Shown here piece after piece: positions 1 through 7,810 of a DNA stretch of 51,303 bases (position 1 is the stretch's first letter; each line of letters starts with the position of its first letter). Below the pieces are notes generated by a model. It was given only the letters and a program-made list of their open reading frames with translations, did not search any database and was not told the origin of the DNA. The position numbers and the translations under genes were made by a program. This DNA is from a virus, in the IMG/VR virus record IMGVR_UViG_3300050011_000546, positions 1 through 51,303 of that record. One strand, given 5' to 3'.

Positions 1-429
1 TCACTTGATGGATTTGCGCCAATACAGCGTATTCGGCCAGGCCCATGGCGTTTGCGGTTGGTACAACCGATAACCGGCCCGGATAAAGTTGTTCGCGGAC
101 GCGATGTTTTCGGTGGTATCGGAAACGATGCTGTTCCATCCATTATGTCGCGCACGCGATTCCAGCGCACGCATCAGGCGCAATTGAAGGCCGTTACCAC
201 AGTGTTTTTTCAGCACACCGACCCGGGAGAGATATCCCGCGTTGAAGGCGCGCGTGGACGGAATGACCCCGGCAAACGCGACCGGCATGGTCTCGTGATA
301 CGCCAGCCACCAATGCCCCCGATCGAATGCCGGAACCGATGCGCCGTCAAAGAATGTCAGGCGGTGAAGGTCTGCCAGCGTGTCCGCGATGTCGTCGTCA
401 TAACCATCGACCTCGCGAATCCCGTACAT
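1..429 (-). CDS. GNAT-family acetyltransferase, end of lysis region
   Basis: Predicted GNAT N-acetyltransferase transferring an acetyl group from acetyl-CoA to an unknown acceptor. The fold runs from the start near MYGIREVDG through a VAFAGVIP strand, an arginine-rich CoA-binding stretch (SRVGVLKKHCGNGLQLRLMR) and a late ENIASANNFIRAGY segment typical of GNATs. I prefer the ATG at 427-429, where the fold begins (142 aa). A GTG at 544-546 would add 39 residues with no clear homology. It is the last minus-strand gene seen and may be a phage moron or the acetyltransferase some phages keep next to lysis genes. The substrate is unknown. Confidence 0.72.
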   Translation of the reverse strand: MYGIREVDGYDDDIADTLADLHRLTFFDGASVPAFDRGHWWLAYHETMPVAFAGVIPSTRAFNAGYLSRVGVLKKHCGNGLQLRLMRALESRARHNGWNSIVSDTTENIASANNFIRAGYRLYQPQTPWAWPNTLYWRKSIK

Positions 430-573
430 CGGCCAGGCCCTTAAAATCACGCCTTCAAAAATCGCGGCCTCTGCACGGCAGAGGTTTTTCGTCACACGCA
501 GAAGGTCGCTGCGAATCAAGACGCCCGTTATCACGGGCTTGTCCACTGATGACGCCTGGGGAATAGTGCAGGA

Positions 574-1041
574 ATGAAAATTCGGGATGCCGTTCCGGAA
601 GACGCGTCAGCCGCCTGCCAAATCATGCGGCGGTCGATCGTGGAACTGTGCATCGCCGACCACAAAAACGACCCGGCCATTCTGGAGCGATGGTTGAGCA
701 ACAAGACGCCTGAGATATTCAAATTGTGGATCCGACCCGGTAACTCGCTGCTTATCGCCGTCGAGGACGACAGCATCCTTGCCGTGGGTGCTGTCACCGA
801 CATGGGAGAGATCACACTCAACTACGTGTCACCGGATGCGAGATTTCGCGGTGTCAGTAGAGCATTGCTGGACGCTCTCGAAGCGCGCGCGATGGAACGA
901 GGAAACCAGCGATGCACGCTCACCAGCACCGAAACGGCGCGGCGCTTCTACCTCGCCAGAGAGTATTCTGAAGACGGACCCGCGGCCGGCAACTTCGGCA
1001 CACCTTCCGGCTACCCCATGTCAAAGCGCCTGGTAGTCTGA
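574..1041 (+). CDS. GNAT-family acetyltransferase (plus-strand moron)
   Basis: A 155-aa single-domain GNAT protein. It opens with the usual MKIRDAVPEDASAAC beta-alpha unit, has an ITLNYVSPDARFRGVSRALLDALE strand-helix that holds the CoA pyrophosphate loop (RFRGVSRAL), and ends with a tyrosine-containing FYLAREY helix. It reads against the operon: it is divergent from the gene ending at base 1 and convergent with the small gene ending at 1077, with only 35 bases between. That opposite orientation marks it as an inserted moron or host-derived gene. A GGAATAG-like purine stretch precedes the ATG. The substrate is not evident. Confidence 0.8.
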   Translation: MKIRDAVPEDASAACQIMRRSIVELCIADHKNDPAILERWLSNKTPEIFKLWIRPGNSLLIAVEDDSILAVGAVTDMGEITLNYVSPDARFRGVSRALLDALEARAMERGNQRCTLTSTETARRFYLAREYSEDGPAAGNFGTPSGYPMSKRLVV

Positions 1042-1076
1042 AAATGCTTAATCGTGAGCATCCAGCATCAGCGGAA

Positions 1077-1256
1077 TCACCTAAGGCATCGTTTCGCCTT
1101 CTCGATTTCCTTGTCTGAAATACCTTTTGCTCGCGCCCAGGATTCCACTGCTGCTTCGCCATATTGGGCGACAGCTTTCCTGACGACCCAGCAGGGGATG
1201 GCTTGCGCTGGAAATGGAAGCATAAGTGCTGAAACCACAACGAGGGTGCGGATCAT
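1077..1256 (-). CDS. Small exported protein, 59 aa
   Basis: Begins MIRTLVVVSALMLPFPAQA, a textbook signal peptide with a likely cleavage after AQA, leaving about 40 residues rich in Ala, Glu and Lys with two cysteines. Its ATG overlaps the stop of the preceding gene as ATGA (1253-1256), so translation is probably coupled. Position directly after the holin-like genes suggests a lysis-accessory or outer-spanin-like role. There is no clear lipobox, so a spanin role is only a guess. It is too short for most ORF callers. Confidence 0.6.
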   Translation of the reverse strand: MIRTLVVVSALMLPFPAQAIPCWVVRKAVAQYGEAAVESWARAKGISDKEIEKAKRCLR

Positions 1257-1579
1257 TTCTGCGGAACGAACCCTGACCGCTCCAGAACGCGGTCCAGCCG
1301 GTCGCCAAGCCTCTCGATGGCCTGGGTCAGCCGATCCTCAACCTCTCGCATGACTTCGCGATGGATGTATTCCCGCGCGATCTGCTCACGATAAAGCGCG
1401 AATGAGGCCGACAGCAGCGTCGCCTTTTCGTTGGCTTCCTTGGCGTCATCCTCGGCCTCCGACGCGGTGACTTCCGCTTTGGTCAGTCGCGACGAAAGCG
1501 ACATCCAGAAACCGAGAATGGCGAGGGCCGGGACGATGAGAGCGGCGGCAAAGCTGGCCCATTGCGGTATTTCGTTCAT
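1253..1579 (-). CDS. Membrane-anchored coiled-coil protein, spanin/holin-like
   Basis: A 108-aa protein with one N-terminal membrane segment (about residues 8-28, WASFAAALIVPALAILGFW) followed by a long charged helix with heptad character (EAEDDAKEANEKATLL, then REVEDRLTQAIERLGDRLDRV). One anchor plus a periplasmic coiled coil is the layout of inner-membrane spanins, although the family was not recognised. It overlaps the 3TM holin-like gene upstream by 4 bases (1576-1579) and the small exported gene downstream by 4 bases, so the three form a coupled lysis block. Confidence 0.6.
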   Translation of the reverse strand: MNEIPQWASFAAALIVPALAILGFWMSLSSRLTKAEVTASEAEDDAKEANEKATLLSASFALYREQIAREYIHREVMREVEDRLTQAIERLGDRLDRVLERSGFVPQK

Positions 1580-1959
1580 CGCTTGATGATCCGCGCGACG
1601 TTTTCAAATCCGCGCTTTACGAAGTAGAAGGAAACAACGAGGTTGGCGGTGGTCGCCGCAAAACCGCCGAGCGCTTCGGTCACGCCGAGCCCCATTACCT
1701 TGTCCCAGATCAGCAGCTTGCCGAAATAGAGTGCGACGAAATATCCCATCAGCTTGTCGGGCTCATACCAGTGCCCGATCTCCGCGACGCGATATTGCAT
1801 GATCGCGTTGGTCTCCGCGACCTGCGCTGCGATTTCGCCCGCTGCCAAATCGGCGGCGATTTTGCTTTCGACGTTGCCCGCTTTCAGCTTTGCATTGTAG
1901 GCGTCGATCAACCCCTTGATGACGGGGCCGCCGAGAAAACTTAAGATAGCCATCCACAT
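1576..1959 (-). CDS. 3TM holin-like protein (GTA_holin_3TM type)
   Basis: A 127-aa protein starting MWMAILSFLGGPVIKGLIDAYNAKL, with an alanine-rich helix, then hydrophobic segments around DKLMGYFVALYFGKLLIWDK and ALGGFAATTANLVVSFYFVKRG. This matches the holin-of-3TMs family found in alphaproteobacterial gene transfer agents and phages. In that family the protein permeabilises the inner membrane so endolysin can reach peptidoglycan. It lies two genes downstream of the endolysin, in a tight run of small membrane proteins. Family recall is from sequence style; a profile search would settle it. Confidence 0.65.
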   Translation of the reverse strand: MWMAILSFLGGPVIKGLIDAYNAKLKAGNVESKIAADLAAGEIAAQVAETNAIMQYRVAEIGHWYEPDKLMGYFVALYFGKLLIWDKVMGLGVTEALGGFAATTANLVVSFYFVKRGFENVARIIKR

Positions 1960-1960
1960 T

Positions 1961-2203
1961 TCAAGGTGCTTTCCTGAGAGAACGCAGACGGGCGACGATG
2001 GTCACAATCGATATGCCCAGGAGGACGCGGCCGGCGGTCTTTGCATCGCCGATCGACGCGCTGATTTGATCCTTCAAGCCCGGGTCACCCAAGGCATCCG
2101 CGATGGAATCCAGACCCTGCAAGACAGCCCCGGCGAATGCGAGGAAGTAACCCCACGCAATCGTCAGGGAGTTCAGGCAGAAGGTTTTAGCCTTGGCCCA
2201 CAT
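1961..2203 (-). CDS. Small membrane protein of lysis region, 80 aa
   Basis: Starts at the ATG 2201-2203 just after the stop of the 54-aa gene (2206-2208). The protein MWAKAKTFCLNSLTIAWGYFLAFAG has a hydrophobic N-terminal helix, a short polar part (LDSIADALGDPGLKDQI) and a second hydrophobic helix (RVLLGISIVTIVARL). Two predicted membrane helices next to the 3TM holin suggest a holin or antiholin partner. I did not recognise a named family. Confidence 0.6.
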   Translation of the reverse strand: MWAKAKTFCLNSLTIAWGYFLAFAGAVLQGLDSIADALGDPGLKDQISASIGDAKTAGRVLLGISIVTIVARLRSLRKAP

Positions 2204-2205
2204 TT

Positions 2206-2370
2206 TTAGACCTTCTTGGCGACGGCCACGAGGGCATCCGCCTTGGCGTGAAGCTTGGCGGAAAGCGCATTGGCGCCAATCACCATTTGCTGGATTTTGT
2301 CTTTTCCGAACCAAATCAGCGCGCCGCCGCACCCGAAACCAAATGCGAAACCGATGGTGTAAATAGTCAT
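2206..2370 (-). CDS. Small membrane protein, 54 aa
   Basis: A short gene starting MTIYTIGFAFGFGCGGALIW: one glycine-rich membrane helix, then an amphipathic lysine/alanine helix (NALSAKLHAKADALVAVAKKV). It starts 3 bases after the endolysin stop and ends 2 bases before the next ATG, and tight packing supports it as real. It probably belongs to the holin/lysis group; its precise role is unknown. Confidence 0.6.
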   Translation of the reverse strand: MTIYTIGFAFGFGCGGALIWFGKDKIQQMVIGANALSAKLHAKADALVAVAKKV

Positions 2371-2373
2371 GGG

Positions 2374-3096
2374 TTATTTCCTTTTGAAAGTTGCCAGGAT
2401 GGCAGACAGAACGGACGCGATAGCCGCGCCAATCGAACCCTTTGACGGATTCGAAATCGAGGGTTTTGGAATGTCGGGAGGCGACGGATTGGGCGTGGAC
2501 GGCAGGATGACGATGGGCGGCATCTTGCCGTCGAAGCTGATGGTGCGGTCGAGCGCCATCATTGCCAGCAGCAGACCGGCGCAGCCGAGCTGCTGATCTA
2601 TCGCATTCGGATCGAATACGCCGTCACGGACGTATTTGCCGGACCTGTACTGATCGGTCCCCGACCAAATGTAGGGCGACGGCATCCCTCGCGAAGCGTA
2701 GCCAAGCCCGTTATATTGCTCCAGCATGGTTAGCGTGCCGCCGATGCTCCAGTCCTTGTTACGCGCGGCATAGGGAGCGCAGTTGACAAGAGCATCGATC
2801 GCCGCCTTTTCCCATGAATTGAACGGGCCACGTCCTGCGGGGACGTGAACGGAAACCCTGTTCCAGGGATCGCCCTGCGCCAGCGAAGCGGTCCAGTCCT
2901 GTGAAGATTCCCGCTCGTGGGCAACTGCGATGAAAGCCCACGGCACGCCGGTCTTGGCCGAAACCGTCTGATAGCGGCCCTTGGCATTCGGCAGGATCAG
3001 ATATTTCGCGACGGCGGTAAAACTTCCCGCTCGCAATGACCTGGCATTTGTCCAGCGGGAGGTGTTCGCTGCCTTTAGCGCTACGAGATCGGTCAT
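2374..3096 (-). CDS. Endolysin (lysozyme-like) with C-terminal hydrophobic tail
   Basis: A 240-aa predicted phage lysozyme-like enzyme cleaving peptidoglycan for release. The catalytic region holds VPWAFIAVAHERESSQDW (candidate catalytic Glu 61 or 63), then WNRVSVHVPAGRGPF and NGLGYASRGMPSPYIWSG, which I associate with the COG5526-type lysozyme family of alphaproteobacterial phages. A proline-rich linker (PSTPNPSPPDIPKP) leads to a hydrophobic tail (GSIGAAIASVLSAILATF) that may anchor it in the membrane. The start is the ATG at 3094-3096, preceded by a TGGAGC purine stretch. It is followed directly by holin-like genes, and an intrinsic terminator sits just upstream. Confidence 0.78.
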   Translation of the reverse strand: MTDLVALKAANTSRWTNARSLRAGSFTAVAKYLILPNAKGRYQTVSAKTGVPWAFIAVAHERESSQDWTASLAQGDPWNRVSVHVPAGRGPFNSWEKAAIDALVNCAPYAARNKDWSIGGTLTMLEQYNGLGYASRGMPSPYIWSGTDQYRSGKYVRDGVFDPNAIDQQLGCAGLLLAMMALDRTISFDGKMPPIVILPSTPNPSPPDIPKPSISNPSKGSIGAAIASVLSAILATFKRK

Positions 3097-3106
3097 TGAT
3101 GCTCCA

Positions 3107-3131
3107 AGAAAAAACCGCCCGAAGGCGGCTG
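3107..3131 (-). terminator. Intrinsic terminator upstream of endolysin
   Basis: Read on the minus strand: a GCCGCC stem, TTCG tetraloop, GGCGGT, then a run of six T. Stem, stable loop and U-tract make a strong rho-independent terminator. It would stop transcripts entering from the fibre side or antisense to the FkbM gene, so the endolysin may need its own start. Confidence 0.85.
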
Positions 3132-3175
3132 AAGTAGCTATGCGACGTGGGGTTGTGGTGGTAGAGGTCGCGTCG

Positions 3176-4024
3176 ATGTCAAGGATCAGAGACTTTCTAT
3201 ATCTCCGGGATGCATTCGGGACCGACAGAGCCATCATTGGCGCCGGCAGATCTTTATTGCGTCGGCTGTCTGCTGAGCCCCCTCACGCTGATAAAGCCGA
3301 TCCTACGCCAGCCTTGGTGCAAGGCCAACCTGCGATGAGCAGCGATGTCGCGAGTCTGGCTGGGTCAACCTTCTTGGTGCGCGAGGGAACATGGGACGCC
3401 GCCATAGCTGGCGAAACTCTGAACTATCTACGGCTTCTGAAAGAACGAAACTTGGTGACATTCGCCAACGTCATCGATATCGGCGGCCACATTGGCAGTT
3501 TCAGTATTCACCTCGCACGGCAGGCCAAGATCACTGGCAAGATCTATGCATTAGAGCCATTGAAATCCAATTTCGATTTGATCCGAAAGAACATTGAGTT
3601 GAACGGATTCGCCGAGAAAATCATTCCCATCAATGCCGCAGCATCGTTCCGCGTTGGCACCTCGATTTTGAAGATTAGTTCGGAAAATACTGGAGGAAAT
3701 CATCTGTCAACCTCACGATCTGGCAATGACGAAGAGGTCAAAACGCTAGATATCGCCAAACTGTTCGACAGCATCGAAGGCCCTATCGATTTAATAAAAA
3801 TCGACTGCGAGGGATGGGAGTTTCCGATCTTCAAACGGCTAAAGACCAGGCTTCACAAGGTCAAAGCAATAGTGGGCGAATCCCATCGAACGATCTTTTC
3901 CGATCCCGCCCATCAACGTCACTTTCTTGAGAAGCAAGGATTCAAAGTCGAGATGTTTTCAGACGGCGCCGGGTTTTCCGATTTTTTCGCGACGAATATC
4001 ACTCGGCCGGTCGTTATTAGATAA
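3176..4024 (+). CDS. FkbM-family methyltransferase (plus-strand moron)
   Basis: A SAM-dependent methyltransferase of the FkbM type, about 282 aa from the ATG at 3176. The SAM-binding loop is VIDIGGHIGSFSIHLA, followed by ALEPLKSNFDLIRKNIELNGF (acidic residue for the ribose) and the FkbM signature IDLIKIDCEGWEFPIF. FkbM enzymes usually O-methylate sugars or polyketides, so a surface-glycan modification such as phage conversion is plausible but unproven. It reads against the operon, overlaps the fibre gene tail-to-tail by 8 bases, and diverges from the endolysin. An upstream in-frame ATG at 3140 is possible; I chose 3176 because a GAGG precedes it. Confidence 0.82.
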   Translation: MSRIRDFLYLRDAFGTDRAIIGAGRSLLRRLSAEPPHADKADPTPALVQGQPAMSSDVASLAGSTFLVREGTWDAAIAGETLNYLRLLKERNLVTFANVIDIGGHIGSFSIHLARQAKITGKIYALEPLKSNFDLIRKNIELNGFAEKIIPINAAASFRVGTSILKISSENTGGNHLSTSRSGNDEEVKTLDIAKLFDSIEGPIDLIKIDCEGWEFPIFKRLKTRLHKVKAIVGESHRTIFSDPAHQRHFLEKQGFKVEMFSDGAGFSDFFATNITRPVVIR

Positions 4025-5006
4025 TCCTCAAGATGTAATTGCAGACGATGGTCGGCTGCACGAGTTTGAATGCCGTTCCAGAGCCACCCAACGCCGTTGA
4101 TGCTGTGATTCCGGTTGCTGCGGTAGCTGTCTGCGTCGCGATGGTGCTGTTGGCTTGCGGATTACTAGTGCCGACCGCTCCGCCGAATTGGTTTGTCCAC
4201 AATCCGTTCAATCCGAACCCGTGAAGATGACCCGGATCAGTGATAGTCGTCGTTAGAGTTGCAGCCGGCAAGTTGGCTTGCAGAATTGTTCCGTTCTGGC
4301 CGCCGCCGACAGCGCCTAACGTGGCACCATCAACACCACCCCCAGCAGTCGTCAGCCGCGTTGCCACCGCTTCTTTCATCACGGAAGCGCGGCCGGTCTT
4401 GTCCGGCAGATTGAACGTGGTCGACCCGTCCCCAATCCCGTATGTCGTTCCCAGGATCGCAAATGCGGTTGCGTAAGTGGATCGTGAAACAGCCTGTCCC
4501 GCAGGAAATACGAAGCCGCTGTTAGGCGCAGTCGTTCCCCAATAATCCAGTCCGGAGCAAAGCGGCACATTGTACGGGTTGCCGTAAAATCCATGAAGGT
4601 AGAATGCCCCATCAGAATTATTATAGGTTGCGATATAGGGCGTTCCTTGAATGATCGTTCCTGCCAAAAGTTCAACGCCCGGCGCGGAACGCAACGGCTT
4701 CGCGCCCAGCGAGTCCACGTTCAACGTCACCGTCGCAGCATTCGTGGTGTGCGGCGTGAACGCGATCATTTGACCGCCGAGATGAGCGAGTGTGTCGAAT
4801 ACCTCGTAAGACGAAACCGTATAGGCCGTGCTTGAACCGCTGGTGACGATCGCGCCGGCGATGTCATCGCGGTATTTCGCGGTCGCGGCCATCATGGCGC
4901 GGGCGCTGTCGTTCACGGTTGAGGGCGCCTGACCTTCCTGCCAGTTGATCGTCGCGTCCGCCGTCGCGTCGGAAGCGGCCGTCTGTGACCATTTGTAAAG
5001 TGTCAT
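4017..5006 (-). CDS. Tail fibre with phage tail-collar domain
   Basis: A 329-aa protein. The N-terminal part (MTLYKWSQTAASDATADATI ... GQAPSTVNDSARAMMAA) resembles phage fibre attachment regions. Around residues 150-215 is a tail-collar-like domain with GLDYWGTTAPNSGFVFPAGQ and YGIGDGSTTFNLPDKTGR. The C-terminus is Thr/Ala/Gly-rich with a GHLHGF motif. It should be the receptor-facing fibre or tip protein. It lies between two intrinsic terminators and is expressed after the 77-aa gene. The convergent FkbM gene overlaps its last codons. Confidence 0.85.
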   Translation of the reverse strand: MTLYKWSQTAASDATADATINWQEGQAPSTVNDSARAMMAATAKYRDDIAGAIVTSGSSTAYTVSSYEVFDTLAHLGGQMIAFTPHTTNAATVTLNVDSLGAKPLRSAPGVELLAGTIIQGTPYIATYNNSDGAFYLHGFYGNPYNVPLCSGLDYWGTTAPNSGFVFPAGQAVSRSTYATAFAILGTTYGIGDGSTTFNLPDKTGRASVMKEAVATRLTTAGGGVDGATLGAVGGGQNGTILQANLPAATLTTTITDPGHLHGFGLNGLWTNQFGGAVGTSNPQANSTIATQTATAATGITASTALGGSGTAFKLVQPTIVCNYILRII

Positions 5007-5024
5007 GTTGGTTTCCCTTGAAAT

Positions 5025-5053
5025 GAAAACGGCGACCTCCGGGGTCGCCGATC
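5025..5053 (-). terminator. Intrinsic terminator upstream of tail fibre
   Basis: On the minus strand: CGGCGACC, a CCGG loop, GGTCGCCG, then TTTTC. It is a strong GC stem with a short T-run. It sits 20-45 bases before the fibre ATG, so it may attenuate read-through from the cargo region into the fibre gene. Confidence 0.7.
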
Positions 5054-5138
5054 GCGGCTGTTCGTCTTTTTGAGATAAAAATGGCGGGTTCTTAACAGGC
5101 TCAAAATGCCCGCGCGCAGCCTCCGATGCCGTCGGACC

Positions 5139-5372
5139 TTACCCGGCCTCGCCGCCAGTGATCTCGAGATATTGCGCACAGGGACATGCCGGCGCGCGGG
5201 CGGTCAGGAGGTTGCGGATCACGCCCAAGGGCACGCCCGGACTTTGCTTCGCCACGGCTTCGGCCTTCGCATCGATGATGGCGTCGATATCGGCGCGGAT
5301 CTGTTTGATTCGGTCTTCAAGCGGCGGCGTGCTTGTCGCCGACGTATCCTTTAATGTCATGTTCAATGCCAT
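5139..5372 (-). CDS. Small phage protein, 77 aa
   Basis: MALNMTLKDTSATSTPPLEDR followed by a short helical region (IKQIRADIDAIIDAKAEAVAK) and a C-terminal PACPCAQYLEI with two cysteines. It lies between the SPLYRR cargo and the fibre gene. An AGGGA precedes the first ATG; a second ATG four codons in is an alternative. Probably a core phage gene of unknown function, since it has no tag and no toxin look. Confidence 0.55.
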   Translation of the reverse strand: MALNMTLKDTSATSTPPLEDRIKQIRADIDAIIDAKAEAVAKQSPGVPLGVIRNLLTARAPACPCAQYLEITGGEAG

Positions 5373-5446
5373 CTGTTCCCTGCTGTGTGGGTTATTGGAA
5401 GACGGATAGTTTGCCGAGCGACCGCGACTACGCCGCCCAGGTCAGG

Positions 5447-6676
5447 TCAACGCCGATAGAGCGGACTGAAGATCGACGGCACAAGCTGCGTGGGATGCTC
5501 AGGGTCGACGCCGGCCAGGGAGCGTATCCAATTGCCGATGCTGCCGCTGGCGAGTGGTGCGTAAGGATTCGAAGGGTCAAAGGGCGGCGGCGGCTTGGTC
5601 GGATCGAACATAGGCGCCTGCGGCTGGTTGCCGTTCAGCTGGCGCTGGTATTGATCGTATTCGTCGGCATAGGGAAGCGCCGAGCCCTGGGAGTTCTGCG
5701 GCTCAGGCGCCGGTGGAGCGGGAATATCGGTCGAACCGCTTGCCGGAGGAAAGCTCCCGCTTCCAAAGCGGTTGTCGAACGTCGCGGAATTATCCGAAAA
5801 ACCCCAGACCGGCGGATCGGTCCATGGCTGTACCGACCTGTCGCTATACTTCTCGAGCGTTCCGCCGGTTTGCGGCGGCTGCACGGATCGCAACGGATTG
5901 GAAGGGTCGATGCCGGCGAGCGGAAACCGCCAGTCCCCGACACCGAGGCCGTTTCCATCGCCGATCTGGCCTGCTGGGTACTGAGCCTGCGGCCGGTAAC
6001 CGAAGTCACTGATCGGCGATGCCCCGTTGCGCGCTACATCTGCGTTGGCATAACCCTTGGAAAAGTTGTCGTAGTTTTGCTGAGAAAGAAAATGAGGCCC
6101 GCTTGTATCAATTGAGTCCCACTTACCACTAGTCAAATATTTAAAGGGTTGTTTAATATAACGGTTTTCCAGGTTCGCCATTCCCCCACCGATCTCCGCC
6201 CACTCCCGTGGTATTCCGGACCAGCGGGTTACGGATCCTAGATGGTAGGAGGCACTACCAACAAACGCTGGAACGACAGAACCCTCCGGAATTCCCCACT
6301 GCGGGTTTCGCTGCAAATCTTGCGAACCGCCTTGGCTGAAAGCATCGATCATCTGCGCCCGCGCTCGCATCGATCCCATGATGCCCGTTGCATCTTTCGG
6401 ATAAACCTGGTTCAGGGTATTTGCGACATCGGCTGCGAAGGCCCGGGCTTGCTGCTCGGTGTAGTTAGCGGGAACGATGAGGTAATTATTTGGATTTGCG
6501 ATCTCTCCCCTCGTCTTATATTTGTCCGAACCATCAGCATAAATATACGCGTTCTGAGAACCACCCGGTGTCGGGTCGACGACAGGCTGACCGTTAAGCG
6601 TGATAAATTTGGCTGGGACATAACCCGTAAATTTTCGGTCTTTCTCGGAGCCAACATAAAATATTCGGTCTGACAT
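5447..6676 (-). CDS. Cargo toxin candidate, Ntox44-like N-domain and SPLYRR tag
   Basis: A 409-aa protein in two parts. Residues 1 to about 215 hold a globular domain with GGSQDLQRNPQWG and SASYHLGSVTRWSGIPREWAEIGGGMANL. These align in order with GGPWDLQRNYNG and APAASYAYGLIGAAAG of the 47927-49567 cargo and resemble polymorphic toxin type 44 domains. The rest is a Pro/Gly/Ser-rich linker with a degenerate FDNRFGSGSF repeat, ending in the tag GSIGNWIRSLAGVDPEHPTQ ... FSPLYRR. Immunity-like membrane genes lie immediately upstream (6779 onward), giving immunity-first order. Toxin activity and the Ntox44 link are inferred. It could instead be a virion peptidoglycan hydrolase. Confidence 0.6.
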   Translation of the reverse strand: MSDRIFYVGSEKDRKFTGYVPAKFITLNGQPVVDPTPGGSQNAYIYADGSDKYKTRGEIANPNNYLIVPANYTEQQARAFAADVANTLNQVYPKDATGIMGSMRARAQMIDAFSQGGSQDLQRNPQWGIPEGSVVPAFVGSASYHLGSVTRWSGIPREWAEIGGGMANLENRYIKQPFKYLTSGKWDSIDTSGPHFLSQQNYDNFSKGYANADVARNGASPISDFGYRPQAQYPAGQIGDGNGLGVGDWRFPLAGIDPSNPLRSVQPPQTGGTLEKYSDRSVQPWTDPPVWGFSDNSATFDNRFGSGSFPPASGSTDIPAPPAPEPQNSQGSALPYADEYDQYQRQLNGNQPQAPMFDPTKPPPPFDPSNPYAPLASGSIGNWIRSLAGVDPEHPTQLVPSIFSPLYRR

Positions 6677-6778
6677 TTTGTGTCCCCTCTCCTAAGAAAT
6701 AGCTGTAATGATAGTGGTGCTAATCGTCGAGCAATCAACGTTTAATAAATGCAATCTGCTTGGGATGAGAATTGTGGT

Positions 6779-7339
6779 TTAGCCGCCTTGCAATTCATCA
6801 ATGCGGACGCCGATGACGTAAAAGTCTCCGAAAATATGCGAGGCGCGGCCTTCAGATTCAATGTATACGTCGGGCGAAGAAAGCATCCCCATGGCGCTTT
6901 TCCAACCCTGCGTTCTCTGAGCTGGTGGTAAAACAAACTGCCCTGTTGTGTCGTAGATAACAGTGTCCCAGGTAATATCCGAAGTTGGAACGCCTTGGCA
7001 CTCACCGACCTGCTGCTTCTTGCCGTCTTCCACAAATGTGACCAGCCTGCATTGGGCCAGATACTTTTCGATTGGCGAGGCGTGGATACGAAATCCCGTC
7101 GATTGAAGCCATTGGCCTGGCTGGTGCAGCAAGATAATGACAAAGGCAACGCAAAAAATCGCGAGCGTATTCCACTTTCTTCTGATCAACGCCAACAGGG
7201 CGCAGACAAATAAGATGTTGATGCATCCAACGCAAACCAAGAACGACCAATCCGAAAAGCCGGGAACGTACATGAGCAGTTGGTGGGTCACCCAGCTTAC
7301 GAGCGTCGCCGCGACCAAAAGATATTTTAGCAACTTCAT
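6779..7339 (-). CDS. Membrane immunity-like protein, array copy 1
   Basis: A 186-aa protein starting MKLLKYLLVAATLVSWVTH. Three to four hydrophobic helices fill the first 90 residues (LLMYVPGFSDWSFLVCVGCI, LFVCALLALI, LAIFCVAFVIILL). A periplasmic-looking domain follows (GFRIHASPIEKYLAQCRL, ECQG, VIYDTTGQFVLP, FYVIGVRIDE). It is paralogous to the genes at 7811, 9061 and 9697. It lies about 100 bases upstream of the cargo at 5447-6676, so it is the probable cognate immunity protein. Frame-open sequence extends up to 7453, but that part is the leader repeat (MHEKSS...), so I placed the start at the ATG 7337-7339. Confidence 0.65.
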   Translation of the reverse strand: MKLLKYLLVAATLVSWVTHQLLMYVPGFSDWSFLVCVGCINILFVCALLALIRRKWNTLAIFCVAFVIILLHQPGQWLQSTGFRIHASPIEKYLAQCRLVTFVEDGKKQQVGECQGVPTSDITWDTVIYDTTGQFVLPPAQRTQGWKSAMGMLSSPDVYIESEGRASHIFGDFYVIGVRIDELQGG

Positions 7340-7424
7340 GGTGACCATCCAGCGAAAACCGACGACCGGGCCGTTACCACAAACAGGCGGTTTTCTGATT
7401 ATTGGTCGGCTCGTTGCATTCTTT

Positions 7425-7545
7425 TCTGCGTTCCGTGAGGACTTTTCGTGCACCTCCCCGTTACCTGTTGCAGATAATTTCAGGATATTTTGCGCGGGAG
7501 CGATGGGACCGGCGTGGCGCGCGCGTCAGCGCCGCGCATCCTACC
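7425..7545 (-). repeat. Cassette leader repeat R1 with copy of core-gene 3' end
   Basis: Contains the leader core (plus strand TAATTTCAGGATATTTTG at 7475-7492) and, at 7493-7545, a copy of the 3' coding end of the gene ending at 10637 (reads as GADARATPVPS ... KIS then stop). The sequence from here to the immunity ATG is shared with R2-R4, including a CGCTGGATG just before the start codon. Confidence 0.75.
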
Positions 7546-7559
7546 ATTTTGGCTATGTG

Positions 7560-7790
7560 ACTCGTCTAGCCGGTGTACCAAGGGAGCTGGCGGAGCGGGG
7601 TGGAGGAGCATACAATTGGCTCAACGCTCATTTTTGGCAACCTCTGCAAGAATGGCACGAGAATGGTTCCCGTCTTGATTCGGTCCGAACCGTCAGCATA
7701 GATATAGGTATCCTGAGATACCTCCCGGTGTCGGGTCCACGACAGGCTTGCCGTTGATTGTGAGGAATTTTGCGGGCAACGCAATCTGCC
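7560..7790 (-). pseudogene. Decayed cargo-toxin fragment
   Basis: Short minus-strand frames here carry pieces matching the start of the 5447-6676 cargo. These are SLSWTRHREV and TYIYADGSDRIKTGTI, matching the DPTPGGSQNAYIYADGSDKYKTRG region across frame shifts, plus sequence around VPREL/GWRSI-like codons matching IPREWAEIGGG. No intact frame survives. It sits between immunity copies 1 and 2, exactly where a toxin would stand if the immunity-toxin pair had been duplicated, so it reads as the corpse of a second toxin gene. Confidence 0.6.
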
Positions 7791-7810
7791 AACAGCGAAG
7801 CTAGAGAGAC

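Noticed and set aside
5333-6115. 260-codon plus-strand frame over the 5447-6676 cargo
   Set aside because: Basic, low-information shadow; the cargo frame carries conserved tag motifs.
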